Part shown: positions 18,647-27,231 of the stretch, one piece after another | How the letters are laid out: every line of letters begins with the position of its first letter | Position numbering within the stretch: position 1 is the first letter of the stretch | Translations under genes and position numbers: made by a program | Source of the DNA: CAWJFP01 sp963842155 | GTDB lineage: Bacteria; Pseudomonadota; Alphaproteobacteria; JACZXZ01 | Length of the DNA stretch: 64,000 bases | Direction of reading: 5' to 3' | Assembly (NCBI GenBank): GCA_963842155.1 | Contig: CAWJFP010000036.1 | Location: forward strand, 320,624-384,623 | Notes under the pieces: generated by a model | What the model saw: only the letters and a program-made list of their open reading frames with translations | What the model was told of the DNA's origin: nothing | Databases searched by the model: none

Positions 18647-18720
18647 TGGGGGATAGTTTAACGGTAGAACTCTCGGCTCTGGACCGAGCGGTCTTGGTTC
18701 GAATCCAGGTCCCCCAGCCA
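18647..18720 (+). tRNA. tRNA-Gln (anticodon CTG)
   Basis: Cloverleaf with acceptor TGGGGGA (18647-18653) pairing with TCCCCCA (18710-18716), discriminator G and an encoded CCA (18718-18720). The D arm contains AGTTTAACGGTA, the anticodon stem is CTCGG/CCGAG around loop CTCTGGA (anticodon CTG at 18679-18681), and the T arm has GGTTCGAATCC. Reads CAG codons. Confidence 0.96.
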
Positions 18721-18874
18721 AATCTCAGATTTAGCCGAATTGGGGTCTGAACCGGTCGCCGCACGCATTGTGTTGCGCCTGTTTCGCTTCTGTCAATTTC
18801 GGGTCGAGCGGAAAGTTTATCTGGTCCCGCAATTCAGGCTACAGTCGCCGCCGGATGTACGGGGGTCGATCCAA

Positions 18875-20452
18875 ATGGCGGCACTGACGGTTCGGCGCGC
18901 CGACTTTTTGATGACCCTCGCCTATGCGACGGATCTGGCCACCGGCCACTCGCGCGATTTCGCACTGCGATCCTGCGTCCTGGCGATGCGGCTGGCGGAG
19001 GTTGCCGGCCTCGACGAACGGACGCGCCGCAATGTCTATCACCAGGCCCTGCTCCGCTACATCGGCTGCAACGCCGACACTCATTTGCTGGCGTCGGCAT
19101 TTGGCGATGAGATCGCGCTGCGCCGCGACCTTCAGAAAATCGACATCGGCAACAAGCCGGAACTTGTCGAAACGATTGCCCGCGCCCTCATGCGCAGCTT
19201 TGCGGACCTGCCGCCGGCGGAACTCGCCGAGGCGGTCGAGCGCGGCCTGGCCGAAGCCATGCAGGTGAGCGTTCCGATTCTGGCCGGTCACTGCGAAGTC
19301 GCCGTGAGGATCGCGGAGCGCATCGGTCTTTCCGACGAGATTCGTGAAAATCTCGGCCAGCTCTATGAGCGCTGGGACGGAAAGGGATTGCCGCGCGGCC
19401 TCGCTGGCGATGCCGTGAAGCTTCCGGTAAGGCTGGTCACCTTGGCGCAGGACGCCATCGCGCTGGCCGAGGCCCACGGCTTCGAGACCATGACCGCGAT
19501 GATCGCCAAGCGCGCCGGCGGTGCCTACGAAAAGGAACTGGCCGAACTTTTCCTCGCCCACGCCGAAAAGCTGCTCAAGGGACTCGATGAGCCCGTTGAT
19601 CGCGAGACGATCCTGGCGCTGGAACCGGTTCCTCATGCGATGCTCGACGAAGAAGCTTGCGAGGAAGCTTATTTGGCCATCGCCGATATGGTCGACATGC
19701 GAATGCCTTTCACCTTCGGTCATTCGCGCGCCGTGGCGGCCCTTGCCGATGCCGCCGGCAAGCATATGGGACTTCCCGCTTCCGACATTCGCGATGTCCG
19801 ATGGGCGGCTTACACCCATGATATCGGCGAGCTCGCAATTCCCGTCTCGACCTGGATGAGACCCGGCGCATTGACCGAACGCGAGACCGACGCGGCACAG
19901 CTTCATCCCTATCACGGCGAACGCGCGCTCGCGTCGTTGGGCGGCGACGGCAAAGCCATCGCGGCGCTCGTGTTGCGCCATCACGAGCGCCTCGATGGCA
20001 GCGGCTACCATCGCTACGCCCGCGGCAACGACCTCTCGCCCGCCGCCCGCGTCCTTGCCGCGGCCGAAGCGTTCCAGACCGCCCGGGAAGCGCGGCCCTA
20101 CCGCGCAGGCTTGAGCGACGCGGCGGCGGCCGCAAAACTGCGCGGTGCCGTCAAGGAAGGTAAGCTCTGCTCTGAAGCTGTAGAGGCAGTCCTCACCTGC
20201 GCCGGTCAGCCCGCCCGCCGGGCGTCAGCCGAGCGCCTGGCGGGCCTGACGCCGCGCGAGATCGAGGTGCTGCGGCTGATCGCGGCCGGGCATACCGCCA
20301 AGGAAGCGGCCCGCCAGCTCGAAATCGCACCCAAGACCGCCGACAACCACATCCAAAATCTCTATTCCAAGATCGGCGTCACCACCCGCGCCGCCGCCGC
20401 CCTCTACGCCCTCGAGCGTGGACTGGTGCAGCAAGGAATATACGCGGCCTAG
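18875..20452 (+). CDS. HD-GYP-like phosphohydrolase fused to a LuxR-type DNA-binding domain
   Basis: 525-residue putative signalling protein. Residues about 10-230 form a degenerate HD-type helical domain (LLRYIGCNADTHLLASAFGD; later GQLYERWDGKGLPRGLAGD). Residues about 275-440 form an HD-GYP domain with HDIGE (H315-D316) and HHERLDGSGYH (from H369); the canonical final Pro of GYP is His here. Residues 458-520 are a LuxR/NarL helix-turn-helix (LTPREIEVLRLIAAGHTAKE, PKTADNHIQNLYSKIGV). It may hydrolyse or sense a cyclic dinucleotide and act on DNA directly. ATG 18875 is preferred over an upstream TTG/GTG-rich extension reaching the tRNA. Related HD-LuxR fusions are known in bacteria, mostly uncharacterised. 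Confidence 0.8.
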   Translation: MAALTVRRADFLMTLAYATDLATGHSRDFALRSCVLAMRLAEVAGLDERTRRNVYHQALLRYIGCNADTHLLASAFGDEIALRRDLQKIDIGNKPELVETIARALMRSFADLPPAELAEAVERGLAEAMQVSVPILAGHCEVAVRIAERIGLSDEIRENLGQLYERWDGKGLPRGLAGDAVKLPVRLVTLAQDAIALAEAHGFETMTAMIAKRAGGAYEKELAELFLAHAEKLLKGLDEPVDRETILALEPVPHAMLDEEACEEAYLAIADMVDMRMPFTFGHSRAVAALADAAGKHMGLPASDIRDVRWAAYTHDIGELAIPVSTWMRPGALTERETDAAQLHPYHGERALASLGGDGKAIAALVLRHHERLDGSGYHRYARGNDLSPAARVLAAAEAFQTAREARPYRAGLSDAAAAAKLRGAVKEGKLCSEAVEAVLTCAGQPARRASAERLAGLTPREIEVLRLIAAGHTAKEAARQLEIAPKTADNHIQNLYSKIGVTTRAAAALYALERGLVQQGIYAA

Positions 20453-20587
20453 GGAATCCACCCCATGCGAGGCTTTAGCCTTGCGGGCATGCTGCTGACA
20501 TGAGCTGGGCACCAGGGCAGACCCCAGGCGGCCAAGCTCGCCGGCCTTTACGGCGCCTAATACCTTTCAGCTCGATCGGAGAATGCA

Positions 20588-20902
20588 ATGAAATACGTCA
20601 TCACCTGGAACGAACGATCGCAAGGTTCGCCGATCGAATACGAGAACGCCCAGAAACGCATCCTGGAAGTTTTCACGCAATGGAAAGCGCCCGACAACTT
20701 CAAGATCGAGATGTTCGTCATCCGCGTCGGCGACTGGGGCGGCTATATGCTGCTCGACTGCGACGAACCGCTGGTGGTTCATAAGTTCTGCTCGATGCTG
20801 CCGGCTTTCACCTTCGAGGCGCGGCCCGTGGTTCCCGTCATGGACGCCGTCCGGGTCGAACTCGAAGCGATCGCGTTCCGCGATGGACTGAAGGCCAAGT
20901 AG
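20588..20902 (+). CDS. DUF3303 family protein
   Basis: 104-residue protein starting MKYVITWNERSQGSPIEYEN, with VFTQWKAPDNFKIEMFVIRV and GDWGGYMLLDCDEPLVVHKF. These match the DUF3303 pattern of a small ferredoxin-like alpha/beta fold, usually a dimer. Function unknown. It lies 135 bases after the HD-GYP/LuxR gene and is closed by a strong terminator. Confidence 0.85.
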   Translation: MKYVITWNERSQGSPIEYENAQKRILEVFTQWKAPDNFKIEMFVIRVGDWGGYMLLDCDEPLVVHKFCSMLPAFTFEARPVVPVMDAVRVELEAIAFRDGLKAK

Positions 20903-20932
20903 GCCGCGGAGCATCTCATCGCGGAATCGAGG

Positions 20933-20963
20933 AAGCGGCACTCAAGTTGTGTGCCGCTTTTTC
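20933..20963 (+). terminator. Intrinsic terminator after the DUF3303 gene
   Basis: Perfect nine-base stem AAGCGGCAC (20933-20941) / GTGCCGCTT (20951-20959) with a nine-base loop and a run of five T from 20958. It lies 31 bases after the stop. Confidence 0.85.
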
Positions 20964-21007
20964 GTTGGATTTTTCACGGTGCTGTCCCGTCGGGTCGCTG
21001 GCCCCGC

Positions 21008-21901
21008 CTAGCGCTGGCGGAGCGTCGCGTTCAAGAAAACGCGCATCCTGAGGGCCGCCGCCTCGTCGGCCGCGGCGTCATAGGCCGCATGGCGACCGAA
21101 GGCCATCGCCGGCCTCCCGGCGGAGCCGGCGTTGTCGAAGCCGTGCTGGGCGCCGGGATATTCGACGAACTCGATCGGCGGTCCCTCCCCCAACCGCGAA
21201 GCCAGGCTCCAGCGGCAATGCAGCGCGGGCTCCCAATCGTCGGACCCGGCCGCCAGGATCAGGAGCGGCGCGCCGAGCGGCTCGCCCCCGAACGGGCACC
21301 AGTCGGGATAATAGGCCACCGCGGCCCTGAAGCGATGCGCCGTCATTCTCGCGATCTTGGCGACGGTGATCGCCTCGAGGGCCAGGCCGCCGCCATAGCC
21401 GTATCCGACGATGGCGATCCGCGCCGGATCGATGAATGGCAGCGCGCTCAGATAATCGAGCGCGCCGAGCGCATCGGGCAGCCGATCCACCACAACGCCG
21501 AGGCAGCTTTGCCGGATGCCGCGCGGGGCGAAGCTATCGATGGCGAGCGCCGCATAGCCCCAGGCGACGTAGCGCGCGGCTCTCGCCCGGTCGGAGGTTT
21601 CGTCCGGTCCGGCGCAGCCATGCAGCATGACGAGCGCCGCGAACGGCCCGCCGCCCGGCGGGCGGGCGAGGCGCGCCGTGAGCTCGATGCCGGGCTCGGG
21701 CCTAGCCGCCTCGCCATGCGCGGCGGCCAGGCGCGCCCGCAGGGGCGTCGGCGGTATGGCAGCCGCGCGAAAATGGACGATCTCCTCCTCCGCCGCATCG
21801 GCGACTCGTAGCGCGCCGAAGAGGAAGAGCAGCCCGATCGCGGCGAGGCGGCGCACCAGGTCGGCGATTCGGATCTTGCGCGGCGTCGGCAAGGCCATCA
21901 C
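21008..21901 (-). CDS. Dienelactone hydrolase-like alpha/beta protein lacking the nucleophile
   Basis: 297 residues with an N-terminal hydrophobic segment (about 10-36, ending RVADA) that is probably a signal peptide, so the protein is likely exported. The alpha/beta-hydrolase layout is clear: LVMLHGCAGPDE (oxyanion region), WGYAALAIDSFAPRG, then the nucleophile elbow, LILAAGSDDWEP (acid) and YPGAQHGFDN (His). The elbow reads RIAIVGYGYGGGLALEA: the position normally Ser or Cys in G-x-S-x-G is Gly168. Asp and His are kept. Either it is catalytically dead or it uses another residue. Confidence 0.82.
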   Translation of the reverse strand: MMALPTPRKIRIADLVRRLAAIGLLFLFGALRVADAAEEEIVHFRAAAIPPTPLRARLAAAHGEAARPEPGIELTARLARPPGGGPFAALVMLHGCAGPDETSDRARAARYVAWGYAALAIDSFAPRGIRQSCLGVVVDRLPDALGALDYLSALPFIDPARIAIVGYGYGGGLALEAITVAKIARMTAHRFRAAVAYYPDWCPFGGEPLGAPLLILAAGSDDWEPALHCRWSLASRLGEGPPIEFVEYPGAQHGFDNAGSAGRPAMAFGRHAAYDAAADEAAALRMRVFLNATLRQR

Positions 21902-21987
21902 GCCATTCTAGCCCCGGCTCGCCGCCCGCGCATCGCTGCTGCTTCATAGGGCTGTAAGCGCTGTTTCCGGAAACGCGGGACGCCGGC

Positions 21988-23052
21988 TCAATTCGATTTC
22001 GCCTTCCCGAACGCCGGAGCGACCTCGGCCATGAAGCGGGCCATTTCCTCTTTCACTTGGCCGTGCGGCTTCATGCCGACGTTGAAATAGAGGATCACCT
22101 CGTCGAAGCCGACCGCCTCGACCTTCTTGAGCGTGTCGAGGATGCGTTGCGGCGAGCCGAGCAGCACCGAGTTCTCCGTGAGGTCCTCGGGCTTGACCTT
22201 CTGCAGCCGCTCGACCATCGAGATGAAGTAGCGATAGCTCGGCGGCGCGGTCTTGGGATCGCCCGGCAGCGCCGGGATGACGCATTCCTTGTAGTAGCGG
22301 ATCTGGCGCGCCCGCTGCGCCGCCTCCTGCGCCGCGTCGTCGGCGAAATGGGTGAAATAGCTGCAGACGAGCCGGCCCGGCTTGTTGCCGGCCTTGGCGC
22401 AGCTCTCCCGATAAAGCTCCGCCACCTGCTGCAAGCCGCCATAGCTCATGGCCGCCGCGAAGGGCGCCACGACGAGGCCGCAGTCGAGCCGCGCGGCGAG
22501 CTCGATCGAGGGCTTCGAGAAGGAGGCGACGAACGCGGGCAGCGGCTTCTGGATGGGCTTCGGCGTGATGCGCACATTGTCGAAGCGGTAATGTTTCCCC
22601 TGATGGGAAATGCGCTCCTCCGCGGCCCAGAGGCGGCGCACCAGCCCCATGCCTTCCTCGAATATTCCCTGATTGTCGTCGAAGGAAACGCCGAAGGGCT
22701 CGTATTCGCGCCGGTCATAGCCGCGCCCGGCCGCGAAATCGACGCGGCCGCCGCTCAAGAGATCGAGGCTCGCCCATTGCTCCGCCACCCTTATCGGGTG
22801 ATGGAGCGGCAGGACGGTAACCGCCGGCGCGAGGCGAATCCGGCTCGTCCGCGCCGCGACGTTGGCAAGGACAAGATCGGGGCAGGAAAGCACGCCCAGC
22901 GAATTGAAATGATGCTCGCCGATCCAGGCCGAATGATAGCCCAGCTCGTCGGCATAGACGGCCTCGTCGAGGATATCGGCGACGAAGCGGTTGGCGTCGC
23001 GCGGATTGTTCTCGTAGTGATTGTCGCTGAGCGTGAAATAGCCGAACTTCAT
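21988..23052 (-). CDS. LLM-class flavin-dependent oxidoreductase
   Basis: 354-residue bacterial-luciferase-fold monooxygenase or FMN/F420-type oxidoreductase. Typical segments are MKFGYFTLSDNHYENNPRDA, YHSAWIGEHHFNSLGVLSCP, RLAPAVTVLPLHHPIRVAEQ and GGRVDFAAGRGYDRREYEPF, with a later GSPQRILDTLKKVEAVGFDE. The ATG at 23052 has GGGAGGAAGG directly upstream; frame openness beyond it is not coding. It is divergent from a MarR regulator with a palindromic operator between them, suggesting substrate-induced expression. The substrate is unknown. Confidence 0.93.
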   Translation of the reverse strand: MKFGYFTLSDNHYENNPRDANRFVADILDEAVYADELGYHSAWIGEHHFNSLGVLSCPDLVLANVAARTSRIRLAPAVTVLPLHHPIRVAEQWASLDLLSGGRVDFAAGRGYDRREYEPFGVSFDDNQGIFEEGMGLVRRLWAAEERISHQGKHYRFDNVRITPKPIQKPLPAFVASFSKPSIELAARLDCGLVVAPFAAAMSYGGLQQVAELYRESCAKAGNKPGRLVCSYFTHFADDAAQEAAQRARQIRYYKECVIPALPGDPKTAPPSYRYFISMVERLQKVKPEDLTENSVLLGSPQRILDTLKKVEAVGFDEVILYFNVGMKPHGQVKEEMARFMAEVAPAFGKAKSN

Positions 23053-23133
23053 CCTTCCTCCCTTTCGACCGGACCTTCCGCCCGCCGGATCGACGGCGTA
23101 TTGGTCGCTTGCCATATTATTTTCCGGCATTTT

Positions 23134-23160
23134 AATTGCGTTTGCAATTATTGTAAACGC
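23134..23160. promoter_or_regulatory. Palindromic operator between the LLM and MarR genes
   Basis: An almost perfect 23-base palindrome occupies 23138-23160: outer arms GCGTTT and AAACGC, inner arms CAAT and ATTG around a central T, with one mismatched pair (G/T). A second inverted repeat AATTGC...GCAATT overlaps it at 23134-23149. Its position in the short divergent gap and its AT-rich centre fit a MarR-family binding site. Confidence 0.7.
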
Positions 23161-23294
23161 ATGCGGCTGGCGTTCAAGACATCCCACGGTATTGCAAGCA
23201 TTCCGTCCTTCCAGCCGCCGCGCTTGCGGCTTTGACAAGCGCCCCGCCGTCTCATACAAGCGGCCTCGGGCCGACAAAAAGAGAAAGCGCCGCC

Positions 23295-23774
23295 GTGCCT
23301 CGCCGCTTGAAGCTCGATGACTATTTTCCTTATCTCATCAACCGCGTCGGGGCGGCGCTGGTGGCGCGTTTCGGCGCCGATCCACTCGAACATTACGATC
23401 TGAGCATCGCGATGTGGCGCGTGCTCGTCGTGCTCTCGAGCAACGGCAAACAGCGCCAGGTCGATCTCGGTACCATGACGAGCATCGACCCCTCCACCCT
23501 ATCGCGCATGGTGACGCGCCTGGTGCGCCGCGGCCTCGTCACGCGACTGCGGTCCCGCGCCAATAGCCGCGAGGTGGCCGTCACGCTGACGGGGAAAGGT
23601 CGCGCGCTCGTGGCGCGCTTGATCCCCATCGCCATCCGCTTGGAGGCCGGGGCCATTGCCGGCATTCCGAAGCGGGATCTTGCGGCGGTCAAGCGCGTGC
23701 TTCGCCGCATGCACGCCAATCTGGCGGAGTCGCGCAGCGGGCCGGCGGTGCGAGGCGGCCGGCCTGCCGCATGA
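23295..23774 (+). CDS. MarR-family transcriptional regulator
   Basis: 159-residue winged-helix regulator. It starts at GTG 23295 (PRRLKLDDYFPYLINRVGAA); a TTG 63 bases earlier is a poorer alternative. The helix-turn-helix and wing are VDLGTMTSIDPSTLSRMVTR and RGLVTRLRSRANSREVAVTL, and the rest is dimerisation helix. It is divergent from the LLM oxidoreductase and 21 bases ahead of a monooxygenase-fold gene, so it probably controls both through the palindrome at 23138-23160. Confidence 0.88.
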   Translation: MPRRLKLDDYFPYLINRVGAALVARFGADPLEHYDLSIAMWRVLVVLSSNGKQRQVDLGTMTSIDPSTLSRMVTRLVRRGLVTRLRSRANSREVAVTLTGKGRALVARLIPIAIRLEAGAIAGIPKRDLAAVKRVLRRMHANLAESRSGPAVRGGRPAA

Positions 23775-23795
23775 CGCGTAATATCGAGGGATGCG

Positions 23796-24468
23796 ATGTT
23801 CTTGGTGATCTTCGAAGTGCAGCCCAAGAAGGCGCGTTGGGACGATTATCTGAAGCTGGCGAAACTTTTGAAGCCCGAGCTCGAGAGGATCGACGGCTTC
23901 ATCGACAATGAGCGCTTCATCAGCAAGCGCGATGACCGCCGCTTGCTGTCGCTCTCGACCTGGCGCGACGAGAAGGCCATCATCCGCTGGCGCACGCTCG
24001 CCATACATCACCGGGCGCAAGAGAAGGGCCGCTTCGAGATTTTCGACGATTATCACCTGCGCGTCGGCGAGGTGACCGTCGACACGCAAATCCCGAAGGG
24101 CGAGAAGCTTCGGCAGCAACGCTTCGACGAGACCGAAGTGGGCAATGCCAAGCTCGTCAGCGTCAGCGAGTTCTCGCCCGCCGAAGACGGGGAAGCCGGT
24201 GGCGGCCGACCTTGCGGCGACGCTCGGTCCGCAAGGGAGCGGCGTGCGCGGGCTGGTGGAGCAAGAGCTCTTCGAGAGCATCGCCAGTCCCGGCAAGCTG
24301 TTGCTTCTGCTCGCATGGCAGGACGCGGCCGCCGCGGGCCTCTGGCAGCCCAAGCCCATTCGCGGCACGGCACCGCGTCATCGGCATCTGCGGGTGATCC
24401 GCGATTACGGCATGTTCGACCGCCGCGAGGCGCCGCAGCATTACCCGGATATCGCCCGCTCCTCTTGA
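23796..24468 (+). pseudogene. Antibiotic biosynthesis monooxygenase-fold protein, frameshifted
   Basis: The first frame gives a dimeric alpha/beta-barrel domain (MFLVIFEVQPKKARWDDYLK, DGFIDNERFISKRDDRRLLS, STWRDEKAIIRWRTLAIHHR). After about residue 130 the matching second domain continues in the next frame (AADLAATLGPQGSGVRGLVE, GKLLLLLAWQDAAAAGLWQP, RHLRVIRDYGMFDRREAPQH) and ends at 24468. One base too many in the GGGG-containing stretch around 24186-24200 explains the break. A GAGGGA site precedes the ATG. The gene is probably cotranscribed with the MarR regulator. The intact protein would have about 223 residues. Confidence 0.75.
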
Positions 24469-24670
24469 GTTTGTCGGCGGAGGTCTTCCGTCCGCGAGGC
24501 CGCAACCGAGGGCGCCGCATGCGGTCTTCGCCCGCAAATGCATAATTTTGTCACGGATGCGGTGCTGCCCTTGAAGGTCCATCAACCCGATATTGAGCGG
24601 CTATAGACAGCGCCCACCGCCGTGCCGGGCCGCCGGGCCGGGTAAGCCATCCCTCCTTCGCAGGTCAACC

Positions 24671-25669
24671 ATGCCGAGCAGCTTGGCACGCTACGTCTGG
24701 AAAATCAGCGGCGGCGACCAAATCTGGCTCGCGATCATCACCCTGGGCGTCGTCATTCTCTCGATGGTGCCCCTCGAGCTGCAGCGCCGTACGATCAACG
24801 ACGCCATCAAGAACCATTCACTCGCGCCGCTCCTCCTGCTTTGCGTGGCGTATGTGGTGATCGTGCTGGTGCAAGGCCTCTTGAAGCTGTGGATGAATGT
24901 CTACCGCAGCAGGGTCGGCGAGGTCGCGATACGTCAGCTTCGCGTCGACGCGCGGCGCGCGATCACGGAAGAGGAACGGGGCGCGGGGGACGGCCGCCCA
25001 AAAGAGGGCGTCAGGGTCTCGATCGCCGTCTCGGAGATCGACCCGATCGGCAGCTTCGTCGGCATGTGCATTTCCGAGCCGCTGCTGCATGGCGGCCTGC
25101 TGGTCGCGGTTTTCGGCTATATGTTCGTCGTCCAGCCGCTCATGGCGGCGGTCTGCTGCGGCGTCTTCGCGCCGCAGCTCGTCTTCGTCCCGCTGATGCA
25201 ACGGACCATCAATCGTCGCACGAAGCAGCGCATCGAGGTGCTGCGCGAAGTGAGCGCCGATATCGTGAACGACGCCATCGACAACGACATCACGGTGCCG
25301 GAGGACGATTACGCCCGGAAAGCGGACCGCATCTTCGTCCTCGACATGCATATCTACCGGCTCAAATTCTCGATGAACTTCTTGATGAACCTGCTCTACC
25401 ATCTCGCCATCGTCGGCGTTCTCGGCGTCGGCGGCTGGCTTGTCATAGAGGGGCGCACCCAGGTCGGCACGCTCGTGGCCTTCATTTCCGGCCTCGACAA
25501 GATCAACGATCCTTGGGGCGATATCGTCAATTATTTCCGCGACGCAACGAGCGCGCGGGTGAAATACGCCCTCGTCGCCAAGGTGCTCGACGAGGCGCCG
25601 CGCGCGGAGCCGGTGGAGAATCGTGCGATCGATCCCGAGAAGGAAGGGAAAACGACACGCAAGGTTTGA
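24671..25669 (+). CDS. ABC transporter transmembrane-domain protein without ATPase domain
   Basis: 332 residues matching the membrane half of a type-I ABC exporter. Early membrane segments are IWLAIITLGVVILSMVPL and LAPLLLLCVAYVVIVLVQ, followed by VYRSRVGEVAIRQLRVDARR, the middle pair around GLLVAVFGYMFVVQPLMAAV, and FLMNLLYHLAIVGVLGVGGW plus GTLVAFISGLDKINDPWGDI. The last corresponds to the end of an ABC_membrane domain. The frame then stops after a charged tail (DPEKEGKTTRKV) with no Walker motifs. The ATPase domain is therefore absent; it would have to come from elsewhere, or the protein has a different role. ATG 24671 is chosen over an upstream extension. Confidence 0.8.
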   Translation: MPSSLARYVWKISGGDQIWLAIITLGVVILSMVPLELQRRTINDAIKNHSLAPLLLLCVAYVVIVLVQGLLKLWMNVYRSRVGEVAIRQLRVDARRAITEEERGAGDGRPKEGVRVSIAVSEIDPIGSFVGMCISEPLLHGGLLVAVFGYMFVVQPLMAAVCCGVFAPQLVFVPLMQRTINRRTKQRIEVLREVSADIVNDAIDNDITVPEDDYARKADRIFVLDMHIYRLKFSMNFLMNLLYHLAIVGVLGVGGWLVIEGRTQVGTLVAFISGLDKINDPWGDIVNYFRDATSARVKYALVAKVLDEAPRAEPVENRAIDPEKEGKTTRKV

Positions 25670-25798
25670 TGAATAGGCGTTCATTTTATTTGTGTCATTA
25701 CTTTACGAAGGTTGCGAATTAGAAGTGCGTATAATAAACTCGAAAGGATGCGCTCACGCGAGCTTGCGAGCGCCAACATCGAACGAGAGCTGGAAAAA

Positions 25799-26989
25799 AT
25801 GAAAAGAAATCGCCTGCCAATCCTGATCGGCCTCTTGGCCCTGGCCGCGGCGCCATTCGGGGCCTACGCGCAAGGTCAGACCGTCACGCCGGTGCAGGGC
25901 GCGGCGCCCGGTCAGCCCGCCCCGCAAAGCACGGTCACCTTCGCGCAGCCGCAGCTCGAGCAAATGCTCGCGCCGATTGCCCTCTATCCCGATCAGCTGT
26001 TGGCGCAAATCCTCATGGCTTCGACCTATCCTCTGGAAGTGGTCGAAGCCTATCGCTGGGTCTCCGATCCCAACAATGCCGCCCTCAAGGGCGACGCCTT
26101 GACGGCCGCGCTCGCGCAGCAGCCCTGGGATCCCAGCGTCAAGTCGCTCGTGCCGTTCCCGCAGATCCTCCAGATGATGAACGACAAGCTCGACTGGACG
26201 CAGAAGCTCGGCGACGCCTTCCTCGCGCAGCAGCAGGACGTTATGAACGCCGTTCAGACGCTTCGGCACCAGGCGGAGCAGGCAGGCAAGCTTGCCTCGA
26301 CGCCGCAGGAGACGGTGCAGGACACGCCGGATGGCGTCGTGATCCAGCCGGCGCAGCCCGATACGGTCTATGTGCCGGTCTACGACCCGTCTTACGTCTA
26401 CGGCCCCTGGCCCTATCCCGACTACCCGCCCTATTACTGGCCGCCCCCGCCCGGCTTCGTCGTCGGCGGCTTCTCGGGCGGCTTCGGCTTCAGCATCGGC
26501 TTCGGCGTCGGTTTCTTCGGACCCTATTGGGGCTGGGGCGGCTTCGACTGGCATAGTCGCGGCATCTTCATCGATCCCGTGGCCTATAACCGGATCAGCC
26601 CCGGCCGCCCGTTCTATGCCGGCGCCGCCGGCAGGACGGCCTGGGTCCATGACCCCTATCATCGCGGCAACGTCGCCTATCCGGCGACCGTCCGGGCGCG
26701 GTTCGGCGCCGATCCACGCACCGGGGTCGTCTCGCACACGACCGCGACGCACTTCACCGCGACGACCGTGACCCACCGCACCACCACCACCACGACGAGG
26801 ACGACCGTCAGACCGACGACGACCCCTACGGTTGTCAAGCCGACACGACCACCAAAACGACGACGACCCCTACGGTTGTCAAGCCGACAACAACGGCGAG
26901 GCCGACAACGACAACGACGGTCAGACCGACAACGACAACGACGGTCAAACCGACAACGACCACCACCACCCCTAAAGCGACCACGGTGA
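25799..26989 (+). CDS. DUF3300 exported protein (tail frameshifted)
   Basis: A signal peptide (MKRNRLPILIGLLALAAAPF, ending GAYAQ) precedes the DUF3300 domain: QLEQMLAPIALYPDQLLAQI, MASTYPLEVVEAYRWVSD, QQPWDPSVKSLVPFPQILQM, and QPAQPDTVYVPVYDPSYVYG. A Gly/Phe/Trp-rich stretch and a threonine-rich tail follow. As given, the frame slips at 26838-26853 and ends in an Arg-rich tail at 26989. Adding one A (ACACGACC read as ACAACGACC) restores a TTTTTVRPTTTTTVKP-type tail ending at 27084, just before a terminator. The true product is therefore probably about 428 residues. Role unknown; envelope or surface location is likely. Confidence 0.82.
   Translation: MKRNRLPILIGLLALAAAPFGAYAQGQTVTPVQGAAPGQPAPQSTVTFAQPQLEQMLAPIALYPDQLLAQILMASTYPLEVVEAYRWVSDPNNAALKGDALTAALAQQPWDPSVKSLVPFPQILQMMNDKLDWTQKLGDAFLAQQQDVMNAVQTLRHQAEQAGKLASTPQETVQDTPDGVVIQPAQPDTVYVPVYDPSYVYGPWPYPDYPPYYWPPPPGFVVGGFSGGFGFSIGFGVGFFGPYWGWGGFDWHSRGIFIDPVAYNRISPGRPFYAGAAGRTAWVHDPYHRGNVAYPATVRARFGADPRTGVVSHTTATHFTATTVTHRTTTTTTRTTVRPTTTPTVVKPTRPPKRRRPLRLSSRQQRRGRQRQRRSDRQRQRRSNRQRPPPPLKRPR
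26776..26975 (+). repeat. Threonine-rich low-complexity repeat tract
   Basis: Imperfect tandem ACNACN units encoding Thr runs interspersed with VKP and RP. The segment from 26828 repeats one at about 26865 (cctacggttgtcaagccgac occurs twice, starting at 26824 and 26867). Such a tract is prone to slippage, and a one-base loss lies in it. Confidence 0.6.
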
Positions 26990-27106
26990 CGCCGAAGGCA
27001 ACGACGACGCCGCCAAAGGCGCCTCCGCCGAAGTCACCGCCGCCGGCGAGCAGCAACACCAACAAAAAGCCGACGACGCCTTAGTAAGCTCACGCGACCC
27101 ATCGGG

Positions 27107-27147
27107 TGCCCCGCTTTCGAGACCCGGAAGCGGGGCATCGCTTTTCC
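27107..27147 (+). terminator. Intrinsic terminator after the DUF3300 gene
   Basis: Ten-base perfect stem TGCCCCGCTT (27107-27116) / AAGCGGGGCA (27128-27137), followed by TCGCTTTT. It lies 22 bases after the restored-frame stop at 27084, which supports that frame as the genuine end. Confidence 0.7.
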
Positions 27148-27231
27148 CCGATCGCCCTGTCAACCGGGCAGCCGAGCCGCTAGATTCGCGCCCGCCGCCG
27201 CGGCCGCGACACAGCGCTTGGAGTCCCGCCT

